Shown here piece after piece: positions 1 to 5,281 of a stretch of 5,402 bases of DNA. Source of the DNA: Syntrophaceae bacterium PtaB.Bin038 (GTDB lineage: Bacteria; Desulfobacterota; Syntrophia; Syntrophales; UBA2192); the NCBI GenBank assembly GCA_002067855.1, contig MVQS01000324.1, positions 1 to 5,402 on the forward strand. Reading direction: 5' to 3'. The translations under genes and the position numbers were made by a program. Position 1 is the first letter of the stretch. The number at the start of each line of letters is the position of its first letter. The notes under the pieces are model-generated. The model did not search any database and was not told the DNA's origin. It saw only the letters and a list, made by a program, of their open reading frames with translations.

Positions 1-294
1 GGGCACGCCTATGCGCCGGAGCCGATGCTCATCTCCATGGCGACCTGGAAGAAGCTCACGCCGCAGCAGCAGGCGGTCATCCAGCAGGCGGCCAACGAGG
101 CCATCGCCTGGCAGCGCAAGCTGGCCGAGAAGGAGGACCTCGAGTTCTGGAACAAGATCAAGGCGACGGGCAAGATGAAGGTCACCACGGTGGACCGCAG
201 GCTCTTCATCGAGGCCACCAAGGACGTCTACAAGAAGCTCGCCCCCACCGTAGGCCAGGCCAACATCGACCGGGTCCGGGCCCTGGAAAAGTAA
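1..294 (+). CDS. dctP: TRAP transporter solute-binding protein DctP, C-terminal fragment
   Basis: This is the last 97 codons of an open frame that enters from the left edge and ends with TAA at 292-294. It begins GHAYAPEP in the same frame as the rest, so the first ATG visible (25) is internal. The residues TWKKLTPQQQAVIQQAANEA, followed by a charged helix with W and K/E repeats and a final IDRVRALEK, match the C-terminal helices of periplasmic TRAP solute-binding proteins (DctP family, usually about 330 residues). These proteins capture an organic acid or related anion in the periplasm and deliver it to the DctQM membrane complex. Assignment rests on this end motif plus the dctQ and dctM genes immediately downstream. 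The substrate-binding residues, including the conserved arginine of the family, lie outside the window, so no substrate can be proposed. Confidence 0.9.
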   Translation, partial: GHAYAPEPMLISMATWKKLTPQQQAVIQQAANEAIAWQRKLAEKEDLEFWNKIKATGKMKVTTVDRRLFIEATKDVYKKLAPTVGQANIDRVRALEK

Positions 295-313
295 CCGCCG
301 ACCGATCCGCGCG

Positions 314-337
314 AGGCCCGGGCCCCGGCCCGGGCCT
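314..337 (+). promoter_or_regulatory. G/C hairpin between dctP and dctQ, candidate processing or attenuation element
   Basis: Two perfect 11-base inverted arms (314-324 aggcccgggcc and 327-337 ggcccgggcct) are separated by two bases. In RNA this gives a 10-bp, nearly all-G/C stem with a four-base loop, plus a possible G-U pair at 313/338. No T-run follows, so it is not a standard intrinsic terminator. It lies 20 bases after the dctP stop and 20 bases before the dctQ start. In binding-protein transporter operons such a hairpin commonly stabilises the upstream message or damps read-through, so that binding protein exceeds permease. That role is inferred here. Confidence 0.55.
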
Positions 338-357
338 TCACGCGAGGGGAGCCCGCC

Positions 358-852
358 ATGCTGGACAAGCTGTTCACGGGGCTGCGATCGGTGCTGTACT
401 GGTTCTCGGTCGCGGCCATGTCGGTCATGCTCGTGGTCATTTTCGCGCAGGTGGTGTCGCGCTACGTGTTCAACTGGACGCCCGAGTGGTCCGAGGAGCT
501 GGCGCGCTACCTCTTCGTCTGGGTCGTCTTCATCGGCTCGGCCCTCATCATGGGCGAGTCGGGCCACCTGGCCGTGCAGTTCGTGCCCAACCACTTCAAG
601 GGGACGGCGACGGGCCGGTTCCTGGAGCTCGTCATCAACCTCTCGGGCTACGTCTTCATCCTGATCCTGCTCACCCAGGGGGCCAAGATGACGCGGGTCA
701 TGACCTTCCAGATGTCGCCGGGCATGGAGATCCCCATGAGCTGGGTCTACGCCGTGATCCCGCTGAGCAGCGTGCTGATGCTGCTCTACCTCATGAAGGA
801 CACGGTGCGGATCGTGAGGGAATTCTCGGGCCCGAAGGGCGAGGGGAGGTAG
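358..852 (+). CDS. dctQ: TRAP transporter small permease subunit DctQ
   Basis: This 164-residue protein has the usual length and four-helix layout of the DctQ family (membrane segments near residues 13-33, 48-66, 88-108 and 127-147). The diagnostic stretch is at residues 31-63: QVVSRYVFN, then a TPEWSEELARYLFVWV run with the conserved W, EE and R. It is followed by GESGHLAVQF at 66-75 and by the P-x-x-x-IP-x-SW-x-Y motif near 121-131 that precedes the last helix. DctQ sits in the inner membrane, binds DctM and helps dock the solute-binding protein. The ATG at 358 is preceded by a gagggga Shine-Dalgarno site at 344-350. The gene is followed after six bases by dctM, so the two are translated from one message. 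Confidence 0.95.
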   Translation: MLDKLFTGLRSVLYWFSVAAMSVMLVVIFAQVVSRYVFNWTPEWSEELARYLFVWVVFIGSALIMGESGHLAVQFVPNHFKGTATGRFLELVINLSGYVFILILLTQGAKMTRVMTFQMSPGMEIPMSWVYAVIPLSSVLMLLYLMKDTVRIVREFSGPKGEGR

Positions 853-858
853 GCGGGC

Positions 859-2136
859 ATGGAATACGTCCTGATCGGCCTCTTTCTGCTGCTCACGGCG
901 CTGGGGGTGCCCGTGGCCTTCTCCCTTTGCCTGTCCGCCTCGACCCTTCTCTTCTTCTACATGGACCGCCCGCTCGTCATGGTCTCCCAGATGATGTTCT
1001 CGGGCATCGACTCCTTCTCGTTCATGGCGGTGCCCTTCTTCATGCTGGCAGGGGCCTTCATGTCCGCCGGCGGCGTGACCTCGCGGCTGGTCAGCTTCTC
1101 CCAGGCCCTCGTCGGGGCCCTCACGGGGGGCCTGGCGCAGACCGTGTCCGTGGCCGGCATGTTCTTCGCCGCCATCTCGGGCTCCTCGGCCGCCACCACG
1201 GCGGCCCTGGGCAGCACCATGATCGGCGAGCTGGAGAAGAAGGGCTATGACCGCGACTGGGCCACGGGCATCGTGGCCTCCAGCGGCACCGTGGGCATCG
1301 TCATCCCGCCCTCGATCACTCTGGTCGTCTACGGCGCCATCGCAGACACCTCCATCGGCGATCTCTTCATCGGCGGCTTCATCCCCGGCATCATGATGGG
1401 CCTGTCCATGATGGCCGTCAGCTGGTACTTCGCCCGGAAGCGGGGCCTCGCGGGGGAGGGCACGTTCTCCTTTGCCGCCGCCCTGAAATCGTTCAAGGAC
1501 TCCTTCTTCGCCCTCATGACGCCGGTCATCATCATCGGCGGCATCTACGGCGGCATCTTCACCCCCACGGAGGCGGCGGCCGTCGCCGCGGTCTACGGGA
1601 TCCTCGTCGGCCTGTTCATCTACAGGGAGTTGAAGCTCAAGGACTTCCCCCAGATCATCTTCCAGGCCGTGATCGGCACCACGGTCATCATGTTCCTGGT
1701 GGGGGCCGCCACGGTCTTCGGCTGGCTCATCACCAACCTGCAGATCCCGCACCAGGTGGCGAAGTTCGTCGTCTCTGTGACCACCTCGCCGGTGCTCTTC
1801 CTGTTTGCCATGAACATCCTGCTGCTCATCGCCGGCACCATGGTCAACGCCTCGGCGGCGGTGGTCATCCTGACGCCGATCTTTCTGCCCGTGGCCAGGG
1901 CCCTGGGCATCGACCCCCTGTTCTTCGGCGTGCTCATGGTCGTCAACCTGGCCATCGGGTGCATCACCCCGCCCGTGGGACTCGATCTCTTCGTGGCGAG
2001 CGCCATCTCCAAAGTGCCCATCGAACGCGTGATGAAGGCGTGCCTGCCCTACCTCTGGGCCCTGCTCACGGTGCTGGTCATCCTCACCGTGTTCCCGTGG
2101 TTCATCACCGTGCTGCCCTCCCTGCTTGCGCGATGA
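859..2136 (+). CDS. dctM: TRAP transporter large permease subunit DctM
   Basis: This 425-residue, highly hydrophobic protein has the normal length for the DctM large subunit, which forms the ion-coupled transport path in the inner membrane. Family signatures appear in order: LGVPVAFSL near residues 15-23, PFFMLAGAFM at 59-68, AAISGSSAATTAALG at 104-118 followed by GYDRDWATG, GIVIPPSITLVVYG at 146-159, GGIFTPTEAAAVAAVYG at 231-247, GTMVNASAAVVILTPIFLP at 326-344, and GIDPLFFGV with GCITPPVGLDLFVAS at 350-381. The Ser/Thr/Asn-rich GSSAA and PPxG loops are where the sodium and substrate sites lie in characterised TRAP permeases. The ATG at 859 has a ggagg site at 845-849 inside the last codons of dctQ, so translation is probably coupled. 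No terminator with a T-run follows the TGA. The gene appears intact, and the substrate is unknown. Confidence 0.96.
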   Translation: MEYVLIGLFLLLTALGVPVAFSLCLSASTLLFFYMDRPLVMVSQMMFSGIDSFSFMAVPFFMLAGAFMSAGGVTSRLVSFSQALVGALTGGLAQTVSVAGMFFAAISGSSAATTAALGSTMIGELEKKGYDRDWATGIVASSGTVGIVIPPSITLVVYGAIADTSIGDLFIGGFIPGIMMGLSMMAVSWYFARKRGLAGEGTFSFAAALKSFKDSFFALMTPVIIIGGIYGGIFTPTEAAAVAAVYGILVGLFIYRELKLKDFPQIIFQAVIGTTVIMFLVGAATVFGWLITNLQIPHQVAKFVVSVTTSPVLFLFAMNILLLIAGTMVNASAAVVILTPIFLPVARALGIDPLFFGVLMVVNLAIGCITPPVGLDLFVASAISKVPIERVMKACLPYLWALLTVLVILTVFPWFITVLPSLLAR

Positions 2137-2165
2137 CGCGGGCGCGGAGGCCGCAGCAGTAGGTC

Positions 2166-2194
2166 TTGACAGGAAAGGCCCGTTTCGATAGAAA
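2166..2194 (+). promoter_or_regulatory. sigma-70-type promoter for the ECF S-component gene
   Basis: A perfect TTGACA -35 box lies at 2166-2171. It is followed by exactly 17 bases and a TAGAAA -10 box at 2189-2194 (four of six consensus bases). Transcription would start near 2200-2202, about 35 bases before the ATG at 2237. The spacer between dctM and this gene is visibly more A/T-rich than its surroundings, which supports a promoter. It would let the S component be expressed independently of the TRAP operon. Confidence 0.55.
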
Positions 2195-2226
2195 AAACCC
2201 ATTGACTCCCAGTTTTTCCGTCGAAA
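2183..2226. promoter_or_regulatory. imperfect dyad overlapping the -10 box and abutting the ribosome-binding site
   Basis: The 14 bases at 2183-2196 (tttcgatagaaaaa) are the inverted complement of 2213-2226 (tttttccgtcgaaa) except for one mismatch (2190/2219) and one G-T pair (2189/2220). The arms enclose a 16-base centre. The left arm covers the -10 box of the predicted promoter, and the right arm ends at the aaggag ribosome-binding site (2225-2230). The element could be an operator for a dimeric repressor. In transcripts reading through from dctM it could instead be an RNA hairpin that affects translation initiation. The symmetry is read directly from the bases; the function is inferred. 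Confidence 0.4.
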
Positions 2227-2236
2227 GGAGACGACC

Positions 2237-2770
2237 ATGTCCCTCGCAGCCTCCCCGGCCTGCGGCGCCCCGGCGAAGCCGCTTTCCGTAACGGAAGCCC
2301 GTTTCTACCTCTACACGACGCTCTTCGTCGCGGGGAACATCGCCCTGCCCGCCCTGTGCCACCTGGTGCCCGGCGGGGGGCCGATGCTTTTGCCCATCTA
2401 CTTCTTCACCCTCGTTGCGGGGTGGCGGTTCGGGCTGGCCGCGGGGCTCGCCACGGCGGTCCTCTCGCCCCTTGCGAACCACGCGCTCACCGGGATGCCC
2501 CCCCAGCAGATGCTGACCGTGATCCTCGTCAAGTCCGTGATGCTTGCCGTCATCGCCTCCTGGGTCGCCCGCCGCTTCGGCCTGTCGCTCCTCGCCGTTG
2601 CCTGTGTCGTCCTGGGCTACCAGGTTGCCGGCGTCGTCGTCGAGGGGCTCCTGACCGCTTCCCCCGCGGCGGCGCTGGCCGACTTCCGCGTCGGGCTGCC
2701 CGGCATCGTGCTGCAGATCCTCGGCGGGTATGCCGTCCTGAGGCTGCCGGCACGCGGCGAGCATTGCTGA
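2237..2770 (+). CDS. ECF-type transporter S component, substrate unknown
   Basis: This is a 177-residue integral membrane protein with about six hydrophobic segments, near residues 22-43, 50-63, 66-83, 92-110, 115-137 and 154-170. The pattern FYLYTTLFVAGNIALPALCH, then PIYFFTLVAGWRFGLAAGL, SPLANHALTGMP and a closing FRVGLPGIVLQILGGYA, resembles the compact S components of energy-coupling-factor transporters, which are six-helix proteins of about 160-200 residues. S components bind a vitamin or other micronutrient in the membrane and pass it to an EcfA-EcfA'-EcfT module. No such module lies in the window, so it would have to share one encoded elsewhere. The ATG at 2237 has an aaggag site at 2225-2230 six bases upstream. 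Residues 1-18 are non-membrane and include one cysteine. The family call comes from remembered similarity and topology, not a search. It could instead be a related small membrane protein of another family. Confidence 0.7.
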   Translation: MSLAASPACGAPAKPLSVTEARFYLYTTLFVAGNIALPALCHLVPGGGPMLLPIYFFTLVAGWRFGLAAGLATAVLSPLANHALTGMPPQQMLTVILVKSVMLAVIASWVARRFGLSLLAVACVVLGYQVAGVVVEGLLTASPAAALADFRVGLPGIVLQILGGYAVLRLPARGEHC

Positions 2771-2993
2771 GACCTCCGGCGGTGCGGTCCCGCCCGGCGA
2801 GGGAAGAAACGAGCCGAGCACGGTTGCACCCCCTCACAGGCGGATTGCGCGGTATGACAAGGAGGGTTCGGAAGAGAACCGGCACGGGGACGTGATGCCG
2901 GCTTCGGCCGCGGCGTTCGCGCGGGAAGGAGGCGGGGGCCCGGGGCGGGCGGGCATAGCCGGGGAAAGCCGGCCCCGGGCCCCCCGAAAGAGC
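2771..2993. other. noncoding spacer between two convergent genes
   Basis: No open frame here has a credible start and ribosome-binding site. A 13-codon ATG frame (2854-2895) is too short and unsupported. A weak hairpin (ggcgg 2778-2782 with ccgcc 2790-2794) follows the stop of the + strand gene. A second one (ccggca 2879-2884 with tgccgg 2896-2901) lies mid-spacer. The strongest structure, at 2934-2984, is listed separately. Confidence 0.6.
2934..2984. terminator. long G/C stem-loop between convergent genes, possible terminator
   Basis: Thirteen bases at 2934-2946 (gggggcccggggc) are perfectly complementary to 2972-2984 and enclose 25 bases that can form a smaller hairpin themselves. The structure begins 10 bases past the stop codon of the minus-strand gene and faces the end of the + strand gene. 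It is therefore placed to end or protect transcripts from both sides. No T-run follows on either strand, so termination efficiency is uncertain and mRNA 3'-end protection is an equal possibility. Confidence 0.45.
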
Positions 2994-3353
2994 CTAGCGG
3001 GGTGCGTGGACGTGCAGGGTGCCGTAGAACCAGCCCGCGCGCTCCGACCCGTCCTTGTCCGTGTAGGCAACCAGGAGGGTGAAGGGGCGGCCGTTGCGGG
3101 AAGGGCCGCTGATCTCAAGGACCGTCACCTGCCTGCCGGCCTTCACTTCTGCGATCTTTTCGGTCACCTGACGGTCGGCAAAGACCGGGGCGTTGCGCTC
3201 GACGACGGCCCTGAAGGGCAGCGAGGTGTTCATGGCGGCGGAAGCATCCGAAACCTTGCGCGGCTGAAAATCCTGTCCCTGCGCCGGCAGGGAAAAGACC
3301 CACATGGTGGCCAGGATACAGATCAGCACGAAAAGCAGCTTGAACAGTTTCAT
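2994..3353 (-). CDS. small secreted protein with probable SH3-like domain
   Basis: This 119-residue protein opens with a classic signal peptide: MKLFK, a hydrophobic core to about residue 20, then SLPAQG with likely cleavage after G26. Cys12 is inside the core and there is no lipobox, so it is probably not a lipoprotein. The mature part from about residue 47 to 115 reads as a small beta barrel: NAPVFAD, IAEVKAGRQVTVLEISGP, TLLVAYTD, then GSERAGWFYGTLHV. The pattern of an alanine-proline-valine strand, G-x-x-V-x-VL strand and closing GW-aromatic is typical of bacterial SH3-like (SH3b) domains. These bind cell-wall peptides or protein partners in the envelope. The start at 3353 is preferred over an upstream in-frame ATG at 3473 because it is preceded by an agaggg site and gives the signal peptide. 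It is divergent from the large secreted-protein gene at 3638. The partner and exact role are unknown. Confidence 0.7.
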   Translation of the reverse strand: MKLFKLLFVLICILATMWVFSLPAQGQDFQPRKVSDASAAMNTSLPFRAVVERNAPVFADRQVTEKIAEVKAGRQVTVLEISGPSRNGRPFTLLVAYTDKDGSERAGWFYGTLHVHAPR

Positions 3354-3360
3354 TGATCGG

Positions 3361-3366
3361 CCCTCT
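3361..3366 (-). promoter_or_regulatory. ribosome-binding site that fixes the SH3-like gene start
   Basis: On the minus strand this reads agaggg, seven bases before the ATG at 3353. It favours the signal-peptide start over the in-frame ATG at 3473, whose 40 extra residues are charged and would bury the signal peptide. Confidence 0.6.
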
Positions 3367-3626
3367 CTTTCATGTTTGCCCTGTTTTTTTGCTTGATGGA
3401 CCCCGTGTCTTCTTGACATCGGGGATGAGCATCGACCGTGCCGCGGCGGCGGAACAATCAAATACGATTTCATTTCAGCCGGTTATCCATTTCCCCTTGC
3501 CGGGGAAGCCCCTCCGGCGGCGGGGCGTTGCTGTCCCATAACGGCACATCTGCACCAATAAGCTTTTCTTACGACCGGTTACGCGAAATGTGCTGAACTG
3601 GGATGGTCCGTCGAGACGATGCAGAG

Positions 3627-3632
3627 AGGAGG
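3627..3632 (+). promoter_or_regulatory. perfect AGGAGG ribosome-binding site that fixes the start at 3638
   Basis: The site is five bases before the ATG at 3638. It decides against an in-frame GTG at 3590, which lacks such a site and would place 16 charged residues before the signal peptide. The bases 3628-3637 form a perfect palindrome, ggaggcctcc. Confidence 0.8.
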
Positions 3633-3637
3633 CCTCC

Positions 3638-5155
3638 ATGAGCATCCGCATCGAACGAAGTCTTGACCGGGTCCTCGTTGCCGCCGCCCTCCTGATGGCG
3701 GCGGCGCTCATTCCGGACGCCGGAGCCGCCCAGACCGGGAAAAGCAGCCGGGCGGCGGCTCCAGGCCCCGCAATGCAGAAGGTCGTCACCGAAAAGGCCT
3801 CCTTCGTCCTCTACGTCCCAAAAGGGTGGAAGGTGAAGGAATCGGCCGAGGGGCAGGCCCTCCAGGTCCACGCGGCGGACCCCTCGGGTTGCTCCTCCGT
3901 GTTCTTCTCCACCGGGGCGGCCCCGCAGGGCGGCAGCGCAGCGGCCCTGGCGAAGCGGGAGGCGGCCCGGCTCGGCCGCACGGCCGGCGATCTGGAGATC
4001 CGGAGCGCCTTTGCCTCCCGCGACGGCTCGACGCTCGTGTTCGACGGGACTTACTCTCCCCCGAAGAGGGGAAAGACCGAGTTTCGGTCGTGGGTGTCGG
4101 TGCGGGGGGCGGAGGAGACCTGCGCCCGCATCGAGGCCCCGGCGGGACAGCTTGCGGCGATGAGGCCGACGCTGCTCACCGTGCTGTCCAATCTCCGCGT
4201 CATGAAGGGCGCCGTCGCCCCTGCGGGCGCCGCGGCCGCACCGGTCAGGGTCCAGCTTGCGACCCACCGGCTGCGGGACGGGTCGGCATCCTTTTTGCTC
4301 CCCCAGGGCTGGCAGTGTCAGGATCACGGCAAGGGGACCTTCGTCGCCGGCGAGCCCGGCGGCTACTCGTTCATCTCGGGCAACGTCGAGCTGCTCACCC
4401 CGCAGATGCGGGTCAACCACCCCGGCATCCTCGTCTCCCCGTACCTCGCCCCCGGCCCGGCCTGGCAGTTCATCACGGCCCGCTACGGGCTTGCGTCGAA
4501 CCTGCGTTACGAGAAGGTGATCCCGCGGGCCGACGTGGCGCGCCAGATGGGGCAGGTCTACACGGCGGGCCCCGTCACCGTGGAGGAGCTGATCTACTCC
4601 TTCACGAGCCGGGAAGGAAAGGCGACCCGGGGATACACCTTCGGCATCTCGTTCGGTTCGCGCCTCGGGACGAGCTGGAGCTTCCGCCACCTGACGGTGA
4701 CGGCCCCGGCGGAGCGCTTCGGCCCCTGGGCCGGCAATTTCGCGGCGATGCTCGGCTCCTACAGGATCAACGAGCGCTGGGCGGCGGACTACGCCGCCCA
4801 GGGCGCCCGCCGGCTTCGCGAGATGCAGCAGCAGACCTCGGCCATGGTGACCCGCAACGCCCAGGAGATCCGCCAGATGATGCAGGCAGCCTACGACGAG
4901 CGTCAGAGGAGCATGGACTACATCGACTACCAGCGGACGAGCTATATCCGGGGCCAGCAGGACTGGATCTCCAGCATGGAGGGGGGGACCGTCTACCGCA
5001 GCGACAGCTGGGGGACGAAAAACACGACAACAGGGGAAACCTGGGAAGGCAAGCCCTACGACTACGTCCACTTCGAGGGGAGGAACCCCAAGTACAACGA
5101 GCAGATGCAGCCCGTCGACTCCCGCGCCCTCTGGGAGCGACACATCCGCCGGTGA
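3638..5155 (+). CDS. secreted protein with two tandem PsbP/Mog1-like domains and a C-terminal aromatic module; function unknown
   Basis: This 505-residue protein is not one I can name. Residues 1-31 look like a signal peptide, with basic residues, a VLVAAALLMAAALI core and cleavage near AGA-A. Two domains then repeat. Domain 1 (about 47-190) starts ASFVLYVPKGWKVKES and ends APAGQLAAMRP then LLTVLSNLRV. Domain 2 (about 204-378) starts GSASFLLPQGWQCQD and ends APAERFGPWAGNF then AAMLGSYRI. The SF-x-x-x-P-x-GW opening and the helix-strand ending suggest the alpha/beta fold shared by PsbP and Mog1-type proteins. This is a fold-level guess. Residues 380-440 are rich in Q, M, R and E and probably helical. 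Residues 440-505 are rich in W and Y, with GGTVYRSDSWGTKN, TGETWEGKPYDYVHF and NPKYNEQM motifs resembling a C-terminal module I associate with other hypothetical exported proteins. It is likely periplasmic or exported. It is divergent from the SH3-like gene and followed by another signal-peptide gene. Confidence 0.75.
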   Translation: MSIRIERSLDRVLVAAALLMAAALIPDAGAAQTGKSSRAAAPGPAMQKVVTEKASFVLYVPKGWKVKESAEGQALQVHAADPSGCSSVFFSTGAAPQGGSAAALAKREAARLGRTAGDLEIRSAFASRDGSTLVFDGTYSPPKRGKTEFRSWVSVRGAEETCARIEAPAGQLAAMRPTLLTVLSNLRVMKGAVAPAGAAAAPVRVQLATHRLRDGSASFLLPQGWQCQDHGKGTFVAGEPGGYSFISGNVELLTPQMRVNHPGILVSPYLAPGPAWQFITARYGLASNLRYEKVIPRADVARQMGQVYTAGPVTVEELIYSFTSREGKATRGYTFGISFGSRLGTSWSFRHLTVTAPAERFGPWAGNFAAMLGSYRINERWAADYAAQGARRLREMQQQTSAMVTRNAQEIRQMMQAAYDERQRSMDYIDYQRTSYIRGQQDWISSMEGGTVYRSDSWGTKNTTTGETWEGKPYDYVHFEGRNPKYNEQMQPVDSRALWERHIRR

Positions 5156-5281
5156 GCGGTTTACGGCAGGCCCCCCCTGGCGAACCCGGGCCGCCGGGAG
5201 GGGAGAGGATACAGGATTCCTCCTTTCGCCCAGAAGTGGTATATAACGACGACCAGACTCTCAAGGAGGTATCTTGACACG
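5156..5281 (+). promoter_or_regulatory. intergenic region with hairpin and extended -10 promoter candidate
   Basis: A bulged stem follows the stop of the secreted-protein gene: cccct 5174-5178 pairs with agggg 5199-5203, and inside it cccgg 5185-5189 pairs with ccggg 5194-5198. It could mark the transcript end, although no T-run follows. Downstream, TGG then TATATA (5237-5245) forms an extended -10 element, with TATAAC overlapping at 5242-5247. No good -35 box is seen at the right distance. This suggests, weakly, a separate promoter for the gene at 5282. Confidence 0.35.
5263..5269 (+). promoter_or_regulatory. ribosome-binding site AAGGAGG with long spacing
   Basis: This is a perfect site whose spacer to the ATG at 5282 is 12 bases, longer than the usual 5-9. 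A TTG at 5274 would be closer but meets a stop four codons in, so the ATG at 5282 remains the only credible start. Confidence 0.7.

Larger units (their letters stand above)
3354..3637. other. divergent intergenic region with several small hairpins
   Basis: This spacer separates two divergently transcribed secreted-protein genes and should hold both promoters, but no convincing -35/-10 pair was found on either strand. Inverted repeats are present. The first is 3401-3409 with 3415-3424 (9 pairs, one bulged T, loop ttctt). The second is 3491-3496 ttcccc with 3502-3507 ggggaa. Directly adjoining it is gcccc 3508-3512 with ggggc 3522-3526. A direct repeat of ttacg occurs at 3569-3573 and 3579-3583, ten bases apart. 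A run of seven T lies at 3384-3390 without a hairpin placed to make it a terminator. Confidence 0.5.

Noticed and set aside
486..1250. A 254-codon + strand frame overlapping dctQ and dctM
   Set aside because: Both genes in the other frame are unmistakable TRAP subunits. This product is His/Gly/Arg-rich noise.
2202..2207. A TTGACT as a second -35 box before the S-component gene
   Set aside because: The matching -10 position (2225-2230) is aaggag, the ribosome-binding site. The promoter with TTGACA at 2166 is much better.
2105..2821. A 238-codon minus-strand frame opposite the S-component gene
   Set aside because: The product is hydrophilic Gly/Arg/Glu-rich sequence with no motif. The + strand frame encodes a coherent six-segment membrane protein with a good ribosome-binding site.
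3413..3418. A perfect TTGACA on the + strand as a -35 box for the 3638 gene
   Set aside because: At 16-18 bases downstream the sequence is accgtg/ccgtgc/cgtgcc, with no -10 resemblance. The bases are also part of a hairpin arm.
3569..5143. A 524-codon minus-strand open frame antisense to the large secreted-protein gene
   Set aside because: Its product is low-complexity Arg/Gly/Pro/His/Leu with no recognisable motif. Such frames arise when the sense gene ends its codons in G/C. The + strand frame has a perfect ribosome-binding site, signal peptide and internal repeat.
3826..5277. A 483-codon + strand frame overlapping the same gene in another register
   Set aside because: The product is Arg/Gly/Pro-rich, has no matching features, and is a frame shadow in GC-rich DNA.
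5274..5279. A TTGACA just before the last gene
   Set aside because: It lies between the ribosome-binding site and the start codon, and no -10 box follows at the right distance.
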